From Topomyia yanbarensis (Eukaryota; Arthropoda; Insecta; Diptera; Culicidae): 64,000 bases of DNA. This document shows positions 25,557 through 36,185 of the stretch, one piece after another (position 1 is the stretch's first letter; each line of letters begins with the position of its first letter). The DNA is taken from contig NC_080672.1 in assembly GCF_030247195.1 (NCBI RefSeq), positions 162,941,471-163,005,470 of the forward strand, in the 5' to 3' direction. Below the pieces are notes generated by a model that did no database searches, had not been told where the DNA came from, and saw nothing but the letters and a program-made list of their open reading frames with translations. The position numbers and the translations under genes were made by a program.

Positions 25557-26479
25557 CAAAATGCCTACCTTTTCCACGGCTGTAATTTTTCTGCCTACAT
25601 TCTCATTTCTCTCTCGATGCTGCTGTCATTCGCTAGTGCAGGACGCCCAGTGCTGTACGGCTGCCTGTGTGCAAAGCAGTAACATGACAAAAAACTACTG
25701 TCCCCAGTACAGCCACCAGACGCGAGCGGTACAGCTTCTCTTTCCTTATTTTACATTTTTTAATATTTTCATTCTTTTTAATATTTTTATTCAAAAATGA
25801 CTACAATGAATGCGGCTCATTTATGCCATGGCCGGCATCAACGCTTTCGTGTGCGGGCCTCTCCCTTTGACTATGCAGAGAAAAATGTACAAAGCGAGAG
25901 AACAAACTTTACTACGCCACACTCTCACCGAGCAGTCGGAGTACAGCAGCAAAACAAAAATGTATTCTACTGCTGTACGGGAAAATGTACTCGGTTTGGC
26001 TACCGTTCTGGCAAGAGCTGTAGTGATGCGTCGCTGTAGCGGGCTGTACGGCTTGTGCAAATGTAAATATATCGAAAAAAGTGTAGTTTATCGGTACCGT
26101 TGGCATCCCTGCTAGTATCACACCTATTTCCCAGCGAATTCTTGATCGATTTTTGACGTAGGACTACGTCTTTGTTTTCGATATGGGGGTGCACTCTGCA
26201 AATTCTACAAAAATGGTATGTAACGAAAAGTGGCCCAATTTTAAACGCATGTAATTCAGCCATCTCACGATAAATTTTCAATTTTTTTGCACAAATCGCC
26301 CCGAAATACTTCTAAGAATAAATTCCAATAGATAAACCCAAAGATTTTTGATATCATAGCATTAAAAAATTAAATAATATACAACCTTGTCAAAATATCG
26401 CGCATTAACACACAGAAGATAGCGCTTCCCTAGCCCTGTACGACAGATTGGTGTACCTAGCGTGCTACGCTTCTATGAA
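25557..26479. other. unassigned, GC-richer stretch with overlapping frames
   Basis: Several overlapping frames at 25797-26281 on both strands trace to a GC-richer stretch with repeated CTGTAC/GTACAG motifs. None matches a family I know. I see no gene here. Confidence 0.4.
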
Positions 26480-26560
26480 TGACGTCATCATCGACTATTT
26501 AAAGAACGGACTTGGCCAGACACGCTCAGTTCCCTGTTGAACGGCTGGCGGAGCAGATCG
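26480..26560 (+). promoter_or_regulatory. strong core-promoter-like array (CRE, TATA, Inr, DPE)
   Basis: TGACGTCA (a palindromic CRE/ATF site) at 26480-26487; TATTTAAAG at 26496; an arthropod initiator TCAGT with its A at 26528, 32 bp after the TATA start; and AGATCG at 26555-26560, exactly +28 to +33, fitting five of six positions of the downstream promoter element. The spacing is that of an insect RNA polymerase II core promoter. There is no long ORF downstream. It may be the U3/R boundary of a solo LTR or the promoter of a non-coding RNA. Confidence 0.5.
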
Positions 26561-26649
26561 CGGCGCTGTGTTTTTTACAGCCAGTGTAGCTGAGTTAGAA
26601 GTCCGTTACACTGGCTGTGGAGGGACGCTACCCTGTGTCGTCCAACAGG
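26533..26649. repeat. nested inverted repeats just downstream of the promoter-like block
   Basis: The outer pair is CCTGTTGAACG (26533) and CGTCCAACAGG (26639). The inner perfect 12-bp stem is ACAGCCAGTGTA (26577-26588) with TACACTGGCTGT (26607-26618) and an 18-nt loop. A further pair, AACGGACTT (26505) and AAGTCCGTT (26599), overlaps. RNA from the predicted start would carry the inner hairpin at about +50 to +91. Confidence 0.65.
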
Positions 26650-27238
26650 CGACCGCTCCAACTGCTTCCCAAATGCCGCTGTAATGTTGCCAGTAAATTT
26701 TTGGTTTAACTAGCACATGTATTTGCTATTTGCGCTTGGAATTAAGTAATGTAGTGGTAGTAATAAGCTTCCCATTTTAATTTAAACGCAAGGACAGTTT
26801 TTAAAACAGGATTTGATTAATTAGTTTAGCTCATCTAAGAAATTTTATCAATTCTGTAATTTAAAAGGAATTTTATGGAACTTGGTGAATTTGCAACTGG
26901 TATAATCAACCTGCACAAAGTGTTGCATAACGCAGGGCTGTTTTTTGGAACAAAATGTGTTATCATTCTGCCCTTCGCTATGCAAAATCACGATATTATG
27001 ACAGATGGGCTAAGAGCGGCCGTTCCTTTCAATCGGAAAAGACCGCGTGGAATTTTGGTGAAATGCGCTAATAGTGTCGTGGTGGTACTAGTTGTCTCTT
27101 TCGCTCTACCCATCATCATCAGCGTTGACTCATTTTGCATTGTGCGCTTGGGTTCAATGTTTGGGGCGAATGTGTTGGTAGGTAGGGGAACTGGCGGTAA
27201 AATGAACACGTTAAGCAAAGTCATTATTTTCTAACTAA
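26650..27238. other. unassigned spacer
   Basis: A 119-codon frame (26875-27234, +) has a hydrophobic middle but no family that I recognise. Otherwise nothing. Confidence 0.4.
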
Positions 27239-27241
27239 TAA

Positions 27242-27504
27242 GGGACCATTCATAAATTACGTAACGCAAAAATTGCCCGAAATTGACTCCCCCCTCCCCC
27301 CATATAACAAATTGTCACAAATGTCTTTATCCCCCCCTCCCCTATTACGTAACGAATTCCTTGAAAAAAAAATTTTTTCCTGGGGGAAAACATGTTACGT
27401 AACGATCTAGCTTACTCCCCCTCCCCCCTATGTCACAATATGTAACAACTTGTCGAACCCCCTCCCCAACCCCTAAAAGCGTTACGTAATTTATGAATGG
27501 TCCC
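27242..27504. mobile_element. 263-bp MITE with 3-bp TSD (TAA)
   Basis: Perfect 26-bp TIRs begin GGGACCATTCATAAATTACG. TAA flanks both sides (27239-27241, 27505-27507). The interior is C-rich, with GTTACGTAAC-type palindromes and TTTTTTTT/AAAAAAA at the centre. It is a relative of the MITE at 19218-19535. Perfect TIRs suggest a younger insertion than that copy. PIF/Harbinger type by TSD length (inference). Confidence 0.92.
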
Positions 27505-27507
27505 TAA

Positions 27508-28079
27508 GTGAATGAGATATTACAGTCACCTTATATGTTTCTTGTTAGATATGTTTTGTACATAAAAATAATTCGTCATAAACACATTTTTTCAAACATG
27601 ATTTCTAAACATGTCCAAAAATAAGACATGTTTATAGCGAGTGGGTAAAATAAACATGTGGCGGTGGTAAAATGAACAGCTTCTGGTGACCTGTAAAATG
27701 TCCTGTATGTATGCAATGCGCAGCGTTGGAAAGTATTTTCCGATCAATGCAAATATCCCAACAAATCATGAGCTTTGCATACACACAGGGCATTTTGCAG
27801 GCAAAAAAATGTCACGGAAGAATTGAATTTTCATGACGTAATATTAACCATTTTTCAATCCTGTGGCATCGAAACACATCTACAAACTTGTGGTTATCCA
27901 TGGGTGTTTGAACTTTTAGGATCTGTTTGAGAGCTTTCTAGGTTAATACATGAGATGTGATTATATTGTCTAAAATTTGATTTTTCTTCACCGGTCCGGG
28001 TGTTTTTTCCCACACACTAAGTACTAAGAAAATAAATATTTTTCATTAAGTAGTAAAGTCCTAAGTTTACAGTTCGTGC
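27508..28079. other. unassigned spacer
   Basis: Nothing recognised apart from repeated GGTAAAATGAAC/GGGTAAAATAAAC strings near 27190 and 27645-27675. Confidence 0.4.
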
Positions 28080-29342
28080 AACCCCATAGGGCTGCCCCTT
28101 GTAGTTTTACAAACTTGATTTCAAATTTAAAATACAGTAATCCCATTAACTGCTATTAAATTTCATTCGGCTCTGACCTTTGGTTCCGAAGTTTCAGGTT
28201 GGTTGGTAAGGTTACACTGGAATTTCCTATATAAACCGTTACAATCGTAATACCTCAGAGGCCAAAAACTATTGAAATTGTCACCAAATTACATCTATTC
28301 ACAGGTCTAGATCACTGAATGGAAATCAAACATTCTTTGAATATATTGTCCACTATCGATAATTCCGGAAATCCCGGTATCCGGGCGTATTGCACATCTA
28401 TTCTTAGGAAATGACTGAACCGATTTTCTCAAACTATGTCTCAAATGGATGGTATAATATGCAGCTGGGTGTTGCATCGTTCGCCCCTCTCCCCCTTACA
28501 ATTGCACCTCACCCCTTCATCACCCCCCTCGGACCACCCTCACACTCGCATTCTCTTCATTGACCCCGCATACCGGAAGTGTATGTGTGTCATTTAAACT
28601 TACACAATTTTCTCAGAAATGGCTGAACCAATTTACACAAACTTAGTTTGAAATGAAAGGTATAGCGCTCCCATAAGCTGCTATTGAATTTTTAGTTCAT
28701 CCGACTTTCAGTTCCAGAGTTACGAATTGGAGAGTGCGGTTACACAGCAAGTTCTCATATAAACTGGTAACACCATAATGTCTAAATTATTAAAATGGGT
28801 ACAACATTGTTTGGATTTACAGGTCTAGATTACTTATATTTATTTCATGGACTTGTTGACTTTTCTCGGTGAAAATGATCATTTTCACCGAGAAAAGTCA
28901 ACAATTCCGTGAAATAAATATGTTGCGGTGACCATAAAATCTTATACTAGATCACTTATGACCAATCAAAGTTGATTTGACCACATTGGCCACCTATGAC
29001 GGTTCTTAATGCCTCCGGGGAACTCGCCTAGTCTCTAAATTATTAGCACATCTAGATCCCTGGTGGTTAATCAAGAATTTTTTAAATATATTGTATATAT
29101 TTATTTTTACCTGCGAAAAATGCGATCAAACGCGTGGGGTACATTTATACTCCAGTGCAACATTCTAGGGTGGAAAACGCAAGTGCAACGTTCTAGGGTT
29201 AAGAATGTAATAGACATTTCCACAATTATATTGAACATAATCGGTCATGGTCATAGTTTGAAGAAATGGTAATGGCAATGGTCATAGTTTGAAGAAATGA
29301 GAAAGGCACAATTGCACCGTTAGGTGGATTAAAACAGGTTTT
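28080..29342 (+). repeat. modular interspersed repeat, tandem modules and 3' end
   Basis: A module with ACAAACTTAGTTTGAAATGA-type, TTCCTATATAAACYGKTA-type and AGGTCTAGATCACT-type blocks recurs from about 28090 and again from about 28620. The terminal GAGAAAGGCACAATTGCACC followed by TAGGTGGATTAAAAC (29303-29337) is the same end found, inverted, at 14364. One TCTAGATCACTT site is interrupted by the palindromic insert at 28838-28946. No ORF. Confidence 0.7.
28838..28946. mobile_element. 109-bp palindromic insertion with 13-bp TSD
   Basis: Flanks are CTAGATTACTTAT (28825-28837) and CTAGATCACTTAT (28947-28959), a 13-bp duplication with one mismatch. The insert forms a near-perfect hairpin with arms about 28837-28878 and 28879-28918 (centre GAAAATGATCATTTTC). 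The same target occurs uninterrupted at about 25447 and 28303. Terminal inverted repeats with a long TSD are unusual for a cut-and-paste MITE. Confidence 0.75.
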
Positions 29343-30619
29343 TGTTATTATTATTTATTAGATTTATTGGAAACCCTTTACAAGATTGATGCTCTATAAT
29401 AATACATGTACCATTGAAGAGAAACATGCATTATTCAAACCTACGTTGTTAGTTCTCCCTAAAATTAAGATCGCAAAAATCAAAGAAAAATAAGCTTTCG
29501 GAAATTTCCCCAATTTGACCTTTCAATTTACAAACGAAGATCAATCATAACTTTCCAGTCTGGATGAAATCAGAAATACAGCAATAATTATTAGAGGAAG
29601 ATCACATAAACATTGTCACCGGAAAACAATTTTTAATGAGTTGATTACCAAGATGCTTCTTGCTTCGCTACTGATCAGGAAACACGTCCATTGTAATTAA
29701 GCTTGCAATCAGCGAAGCAAGAGTGCTGCCGAAACAGTGCAAAACATCACACTATAAATACATAAACAAACAATTCACCGTCGGCCGCCTCCAGACATCG
29801 TACAAACTTGCGACCGCCTGAACGGTGAGGTTATGCAAGTGCATCATTACCGCAGACCGGAGCTAGTGACCGTAATTATTTTAATATACATCTGAACCGA
29901 AGCCGTCATCCAAGTCAGGTGAATTACTTCAATGCGAAACGGGTGGTAGCTAGATTACAATAATTGCAAATAATTATGATAGTAAATCATATTTTGAAAA
30001 TAAGAGACGTGGCTACTTATCTATCTTCATTTCCGTGCTCTATTGAAGGGAAAGAACCTTTTGAAAGAAAAAATTGTTTTGAATATATCGTTCAAGTGTC
30101 TTGTCATTGTAAAGAGAAGATAACATAAACGAATTTGTTTAGAAAATTCACCAGAAATAAAATACTGGAAAAGCACATCAACATTAAATTACATTAAATC
30201 GGATATTCCTTTTGAAATAAAATTTTCGGATGTGGAACTACCCAGTCCACCATAAGCTTGCTTTCCAAAGCTCGCCACTGCCGTACTTCGTAAGTTCGAT
30301 AGTATCGCATATTCTTTGAAAAAAAAAACTAATTGTTTTTGAATACCATGCCGATCATCAACCAACCTCATTTTATTTCCAATTTTTTCTGCTATACAAA
30401 AACAGAAACCTAACGGATACTCTCCAAATCCTCATTACGCTTCAAGCTTCCACAGTAACTCTACCCTACTATGTACAGGACAAAAATACAAGTTTACCAC
30501 AGATTCTCGGTCAGTAACGATTAGCGACCTTCGGAAAAGTTCATTTCTCAACTCAACCACAACCAGCGGATCCATCAATCTCAAAAAAAAACTAAACCGA
30601 TGAGCTGAAACGCGCTGCT
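29343..30619. other. unassigned spacer
   Basis: AT-rich. A short inverted pair CTTGCTTCGCTACTGAT / ATCAGCGAAGCAAG (about 29660 and 29708) is the only structure noted. No gene is supported. Confidence 0.4.
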
Positions 30620-30949
30620 TATGACGACCGGTGCCGAATGGAAAGTCTGTGGGTCGAAGGTAATCGTCGCGAAACGAAAACGAGCGTGAAAGTAAGTTAT
30701 CTCAATTATAGAGTGTGCTTTTTCTCTATTTTAATGCCATTCGCTTTCCGTTGCAGGTCTGTTTTGGCAGGCCTTCATTTTTATTTGGGTGATCTACATC
30801 GATACCAGCGTTCAATCTACGAGCCTCCCTCCATGGAACGACGATGAGTTTTCGCCCGCTGGCTCTTGGAGAAGGTTATGCAATTCGGCGTGCAGAAGGC
30901 CTGGCACACATGGAAAGTGATCGTTTCAAGCGCAATCTACACCGCTTGA
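30620..30949 (+). pseudogene. broken two-exon gene candidate, family unknown
   Basis: A consensus donor (AAA|GTAAGT, 30692) and acceptor (TTTCCGTTGCAG, ending 30756) bound a 65-nt intron, a typical insect size. After the acceptor, a frame reads LFWQAFIFIWVIYIDTSVQS, a likely membrane segment. About 30 residues later the protein-like signal moves by one frame (FARWLLEKVMQFGVQKAW) to a stop at 30947-30949. The exon-1 frame that joins this has a stop at about 30660 and no ATG. I read it as a decayed gene or gene fragment and do not recognise the family. Chance splice-like sites are possible. Confidence 0.3.
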
Positions 30950-32307
30950 TCCCACCGTATGCGTGGTAATAGTTGAGCAGTGATTGAAACGTAGATTATA
31001 ATAAGCTAACAGTAAACAACTTAAATACCTATGTGAACATTATTACCAGTACGGTAGAAGTGTGCACAATTAAGATGAGTGTCGGCCCGGTTAGGGAAAG
31101 GTCGTATGATTTAATTTAAAGTCGTGAGACCGACGCGACGATACCCCCGTGGCAGACCGTGTGAAACATGCTGGCTAAGCAGTTAATTGAATCAGCTAAC
31201 GTTGTGACGTTTTGTGAGGTCTCATTTTTTTTGGGAAAGCATTTACACTAGGATACGTCAAAAAGATGAACGTGTTGGATGCCAAGTCCTCGATACATGC
31301 TTTACCAGTTTTGAAATTTAGAGTAATGCGCTTTGTTCTCTAGGATTTAACAAAAAAGCTTTAACTATCAAGCTCTTCTTTCTTTTAATTTGCAACAATC
31401 GCTCCTAACCATATATCTATTAGTTGCTGAGATAAATGCTTGCTTTAACGTATAAACGTTAGAATTAATATTGAATGTCATCTACATGTATCAGACAGTC
31501 ATTGCAAGTAGATATTTTCAGAATTGACAATAATTAATTTTGAATAATTGATTAGTAATTCAGAAATTTAAATGAAACCACAGGATTTATGTTCAAAGCA
31601 ACCATTTTTATTTAGTTTATTCGACATGTTTGTATGTCTAATGCTGATTTCGTTTATAGAACCGAGCTGCTCTGGGTTCGCTCCGAGCTGTCACTTTTGT
31701 ATGGATTTTGTAAATATTAGAGCGAACCTAGATTATAGATTAGAGCGACTCTGATCTAAAACCGAAATCAGTATAAGTTTAACGGAGTCGTGAGTCTTTC
31801 GATTATTTACAATAAATAAATAATAAAACAAACTTATTTATTTCGTTCATCAAATTCCACGCACGTAAAGTATCGATGCGGAAATACTTTTCCTTGGCCA
31901 GTGTAGCTTTTTTGCAATGCTTTGGTTCATTAATAATATCGTTTCGCATCGTATCGATTCAGCTAAAATTTTATCCAAATTGAACTTTTATGCACCCTCA
32001 CGACAGAAATCGAAGTATATGTTCAATAACTCCTTTTCGCACAAACTATGCAAAATATAGCCCCATAAATCGAATGATGTCTATTTATAATCACCATTAC
32101 GACTCAATTGATTTATGTCTAAACTTAAACTAAAACAATATTTTATACACAAAAGAAATTCTAACGCGTAAGAGGATGATTCTGTAAAAGCCGAAATTTC
32201 TTCATTTATACTAAATTTACGGAATGTAGACATTAGTAATTAAGGAAAAATTGTAGTCTACTTCGATTGACGAAATAAATTAATAAATAAAATAAAATGT
32301 ACTAACC
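30950..32307. other. unassigned spacer
   Basis: AT-rich. An 11-12 bp inverted pair (GGTTCGCTC / GAGCGAACC) lies near 31673 and 31721. Two A-rich AAATAAATAAT-type tracts (about 31805 and 32275) could be LINE tails. No gene. Confidence 0.4.
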
Positions 32308-32389
32308 GGTGATCGGACAGGAAAGCTTGCACATCGTTGAGAACGACAACGACAAACGATGCGTGAACATCGCAGCCTCCAGAGGAATG
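32308..32389 (+). pseudogene. RTE-type LINE endonuclease relic, part 1
   Basis: The plus-strand frame gives IGQESLHIVENDNDKRC and then VNIAASRGM. This matches the conserved N-terminal half of the RTE/BovB-type apurinic-like endonuclease, often annotated in insects as craniofacial development protein 2-like (motif LHxxSNDNGxRxVNFAASRGM). The frame is cut by the element at 32390-35565 and resumes at 35571. The part upstream of IGQ is missing. Confidence 0.65.
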
Positions 32390-35300
32390 CACAGTGATCC
32401 AGGAAGCGAAATTAGCGGGAAACAATTGTTAATGCATTCATCTTTAGGTTTAGAGATTTGGTGTTTTAGAAACATTTATTGTGCGTAACAAACTGCATCT
32501 TTTGGCTGAAACAGTTTTAGGGTGGTCCTTAAAATGTCAAAGTTGTAGACATTATTTCAAATTATAGTTCAGAGAGAATGATACTTTCTTCTACAATATT
32601 CTAGAACAATCAATTCTGAGTAACTTTGTTGAAGATACTAACCTTGTATCTCAAACCGTTTTCATTTTATAATGAGTTCCATGTCATAACTTAGGGTGTC
32701 TCTCAAAAAAGCAGTTTTCTCCGTACAGTTTTTTAATATGATTTTTCTCACAAAAGTATTCTTCAGTGTACTTTTAGAGAATGATTAGAGGCAACTTTTG
32801 CTGAAGAAAGAAAAGTTTTATCTTGTCTGGTTCGAAAGTTATACTTAATTTTCACCTTAAAATACGCCCTTTTCAAATGTCAATATCTCAAAAGGGGGCA
32901 AACGAAAATTGATAATTTTGATTGCATTTGAAAGGCTGTACTTTTGCCTACAATATATTGGAACATTGGAGAACGCTTTTTTGTCTTTCTCAAATAAATC
33001 AAATTTAAGTAAAAGCATTTTTGCGTATAATCCTACAGCGCTCATATTAAAAAATATTTGATTTACGCTGATTCTGTGAATTCTTATGAAGACTTTTCAA
33101 GGATCACATACATTTGCAGACTTTTCATATTACGATGACCCTATTTTGGGCTCACTCGTTAGAGTGGCGCACTCTATGATTAATTACTCGACCTATGTAC
33201 AATCGTTGAAATGCATATGAATTGATCAATGCGTTAGGGTCAATATATTTGCTTTATTCCTGAGAACCAGTATATTAAATAACTTGTATACGAGTGCAAT
33301 AGAAACTAGAATCGCTTTCCTCTTACTTCCACCCTACCATACCACCAACAAACATAATGGAGCTATCGAAAATGTAAATATACACTGGAATTTTTAGGCA
33401 GTTTTTATGCGCTCATCCCCTACATAAAGAAGCCTAAGTGTACAGTATGTAAAATAATTAAAGACACCCTCGTTCTTTTCTATTTAATCCCATTACCACT
33501 ACTAGACTGCCACACTTTATTACGACGACTAACTTACTCAACGAACGATTATTTTATTTCATTTAAAAATATTAAAAACTATGTTGAATAATTTGTTGCG
33601 TTTATAAAACAGAAGAACATCAGATTTTTTTTAACTTGAACAATACTGTTATATGAAGGTCAATTTTGTTTTTTGGTTTGAGGATAGTAGATTGCAGATC
33701 TTGCTACTGCTACCTGCTAAAACCGTTCCTGCAAATGAACGAAATCGATTGTAAATTTGTGTAGATTATGGGAAATCTTGGCAATAACGGGAAGCAAAAT
33801 ATAGGTCAAGTCATTGGTAATTGGTGGTCTTTACCCTATCTGCATTATGAAAAGCCTGCAAATGTATGTGATCCTTGAAAAGTCTTTATAAGAATTCATA
33901 TAATCAGCGTAAAACAAATATTTTTTAATATGGGCGCTGTAGAGGGATTCCATGAGAAACCGGCCGACCGCAAAATATGACCATCGTCGATTCGAACGAA
34001 ACTTTGCAGGTGTGTTCGCTGTATGAATCTCCATGATATTCTCTGGCAATTGGAATATTTTGATACAAGAGTAATTTTTCAAAAGGGCGTAAACGTTTCT
34101 ACGTGTATGAATTTCAAATTTTTTTTGTTCGATTACTGTATTTTATACAGCAAAACTATCTGAGAACAAGTTACAGGGAATGAATACTTCTGTCTGAAAA
34201 AAATATACACTGAAAAAAATGTTGTGTCATTTTTCAAAAAAACAAAAATTTATGATAAAAATTTAAATTGCGAAAAAACCCATTTTTTTAAATTTTTTAT
34301 ATTTTGTTACCAAAAACCTAAAGAGAAAAGAAACATTTTGATTGTGATTGCATGATGGAGAAAAAATCGGTAAAAAAGTTGTTCAAACAATAACTTCGTA
34401 CATGTTTTTAAATTTCATACTAATTGACATACAAAATTGTAATTTTATTACAGAATACAATTCTAAGCACCATTTAAAATCAAAATGCATTTAACAAAAA
34501 TCTTCCAAAATGGGATAGTTTTCGAGATATTTGAAATTTTGCTGCTTCAAAAACAATTAATTCGTGTAAATATGCTCTTTTTAAAAGTTATTCGCGTTAC
34601 CCCATCAAAAAATGTCAAGAATTTAATGTTTATCGTTTTAAAGACGTAAAAGCAACCTTTTTAGTATATTTGGATCATGGAGAAGCTTTCAATAAAGAAG
34701 TTTTCCTAACAACAACTTTTGACATTTTTTATATAATTCTTACTATTTGCAGTCAAAAATACAATTTTCTTTTTGAATATGATTCTAAACGCCATTTTAA
34801 ATCGAAATGCTCTTAACAAAAATTTTCTAAAATGTAGTAGTTCTCGAGATATTTTAACTTTTGTTTTAACAACACAATTATTTTATTTTATTACGACCTT
34901 TTCATAAGTTAGTCGCTTTTCTCCATCAACAATAATAGGTTTTTCAAAAGGCCCGTAAACTTTCATGCAACTTTCTCTTTGACATTAAGGCGATATTGTA
35001 AACCATTTGAAAGTTACATGAAAGCAACCAAAATATATTTCAACCATAGGGTCTGTTGATTAAACTATATAGCTGAATCATATGTTGGTTGTTTTCATGT
35101 AACTTTAAAATGTTTCACAATATCGCCTTGATGTTAAAATGTTTCACAATATCGCCTTGATTGCCTCTAATCATGCTCTAAAAGTACACTGAAGGGTACT
35201 TTTGTGAGAAAAATCATATTAAAAAACTGTACGGAGAAAACTGCTTTTTTGAGAGTCACCCTAAGTTATGATATGAAACTCACTATAAAATGAAAAAGGT

Positions 35301-35565
35301 TTCATATACAAAGTTAGTATCTTCAACAAAGTTGCTCAGAATTGATTGTTCTAGAATATTGCAGAAGAAAGTATCATTCTCTCTGAACTATAGTTTGAAA
35401 TAATGTCTACAACTTTAATATTTTAAGGACCACCCTAAAACCGTTTCAGCCAAAAGATGCAGTTTGTCACGCACAATAAATGTTTCTAAGGCACCAAATC
35501 TCTAAACCTAAAGATGAATGCGTTAACAATTGTTTCCCGCTAATTTCGCTTCCTGGACCACTGTG
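32390..35565. mobile_element. 3.2-kb element with ~400-bp TIRs, CACAGTG ends and 5-bp TSD
   Basis: The left end CACAGTGATCCAGGAAGCG pairs with the right end (complement CACAGTGGTCCAGGAAGCG), and the arms continue to about 32785 and 35157 with high identity. GAATG flanks both sides (32385-32389, 35566-35570). A second inverted pair lies inside (about 33035-33135 with 33838-33945). No transposase frame is present. Heptamer-like CAC ends with a 5-bp TSD fit Transib-type elements better than hAT, PIF or Tc1, but without a transposase this is inference. It splits an RTE endonuclease relic, which independently confirms both boundaries. Confidence 0.8.
34988..35129. repeat. 142-bp inverted repeat inside the CACAGTG element, plus 29-bp tandem duplication
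   Basis: AAGGCGATATTGTAAACCAT at 34988 is complementary to sequence ending 35129 (ACAATATCGCCTT); the arms are about 37 bp. The outer 29 bp of the right end is duplicated: AAAATGTTTCACAATATCGC begins at 35107 and again at 35136. This looks like a small MITE nested in the larger element. Confidence 0.65.
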
Positions 35566-35570
35566 GAATG

Positions 35571-35722
35571 GTAGTACGAAGCCACTTCTTCCCCTGATAA
35601 AGATATCCACAAGCGTTCTAAACAACAGAAAATTCTTCTCTGAAATCACCAAGGTTCGCACCTACCGCAATGCGAACATAGAATCGGAATACTATCAGGA
35701 AGCGGCCTTCATGTTGAAACAA
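35571..35722 (+). pseudogene. RTE-type LINE endonuclease relic, part 2
   Basis: Continues part 1 beyond the inserted element. Fragments VRSHFFP and KDIHK lie in two frames, followed by KFFSEITKVRTYRNANIES with a degenerate tail. The family consensus at this place is roughly RFFSDITNVRTYRxANIDSDH(Y). The SDH catalytic histidine region is altered (IESEYY), and frameshifts separate the pieces. The relic was already insertable, possibly already dead, when the CACAGTG element landed. Confidence 0.7.
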
Positions 35723-35974
35723 AGTTATTTTTCTCTATTTTTATGACATTAAACAATTCCCGGCTAACTACTCCTTCTCAGGGTACACTAGGAGATAGAA
35801 AGACAGAGTGGCACTTACCTTCTCCAAAATGACCTCGCAATACTTTTTTTCGGAATGGTTATATAAAAAATTAGTTTAACTGCATTTTATGGTTATTATT
35901 GGAGAAAATATTCAAGAGGGATTAATTTAGATAAGTTTTATCTTGCGCTATCATGTTATATTTATTTTTATTTA
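35723..35974. other. unassigned spacer
   Basis: No gene recognised. A good donor-like site on the minus strand (GAGAAG|GTAAGT near 35820) stands alone without supportable exons. Confidence 0.35.
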
Positions 35975-36185
35975 TTTATTTATTTCGTCAATCGATGTAG
36001 ATAGGTACAAGGTTACAATTTTTCTACTTTGGCTAGAATGTTACCACGTCGGTCGGGTGGGCGCTTTGATGTGTAGTAACTACTGGACCGTCTGTTCGTC
36101 CGCACAGAGCAGACAGGTCATGTTAGGGGTACTTACATACCTTAGGGAGCGACTCGCCGGTCGCAACTGTGGTGGTGTCAGGTTG
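35975..36185 (-). mobile_element. probable 3' end of a 5'-truncated LINE
   Basis: Read on the minus strand, a GC-richer block (GTGCGGACGAACAGACGG, GGTAACATTCTAGCCAAAG) leads to ATTGACGAAATAAATAAATA, a short tandem A-rich tail like those ending mosquito non-LTR elements. No coding domain remains. The family is not assigned. Confidence 0.45.

Noticed and set aside
25797..26281. Overlapping frames of 69-101 codons as genes
   Set aside because: Several overlap on both strands in the same GC-richer stretch, and none matches a known protein.
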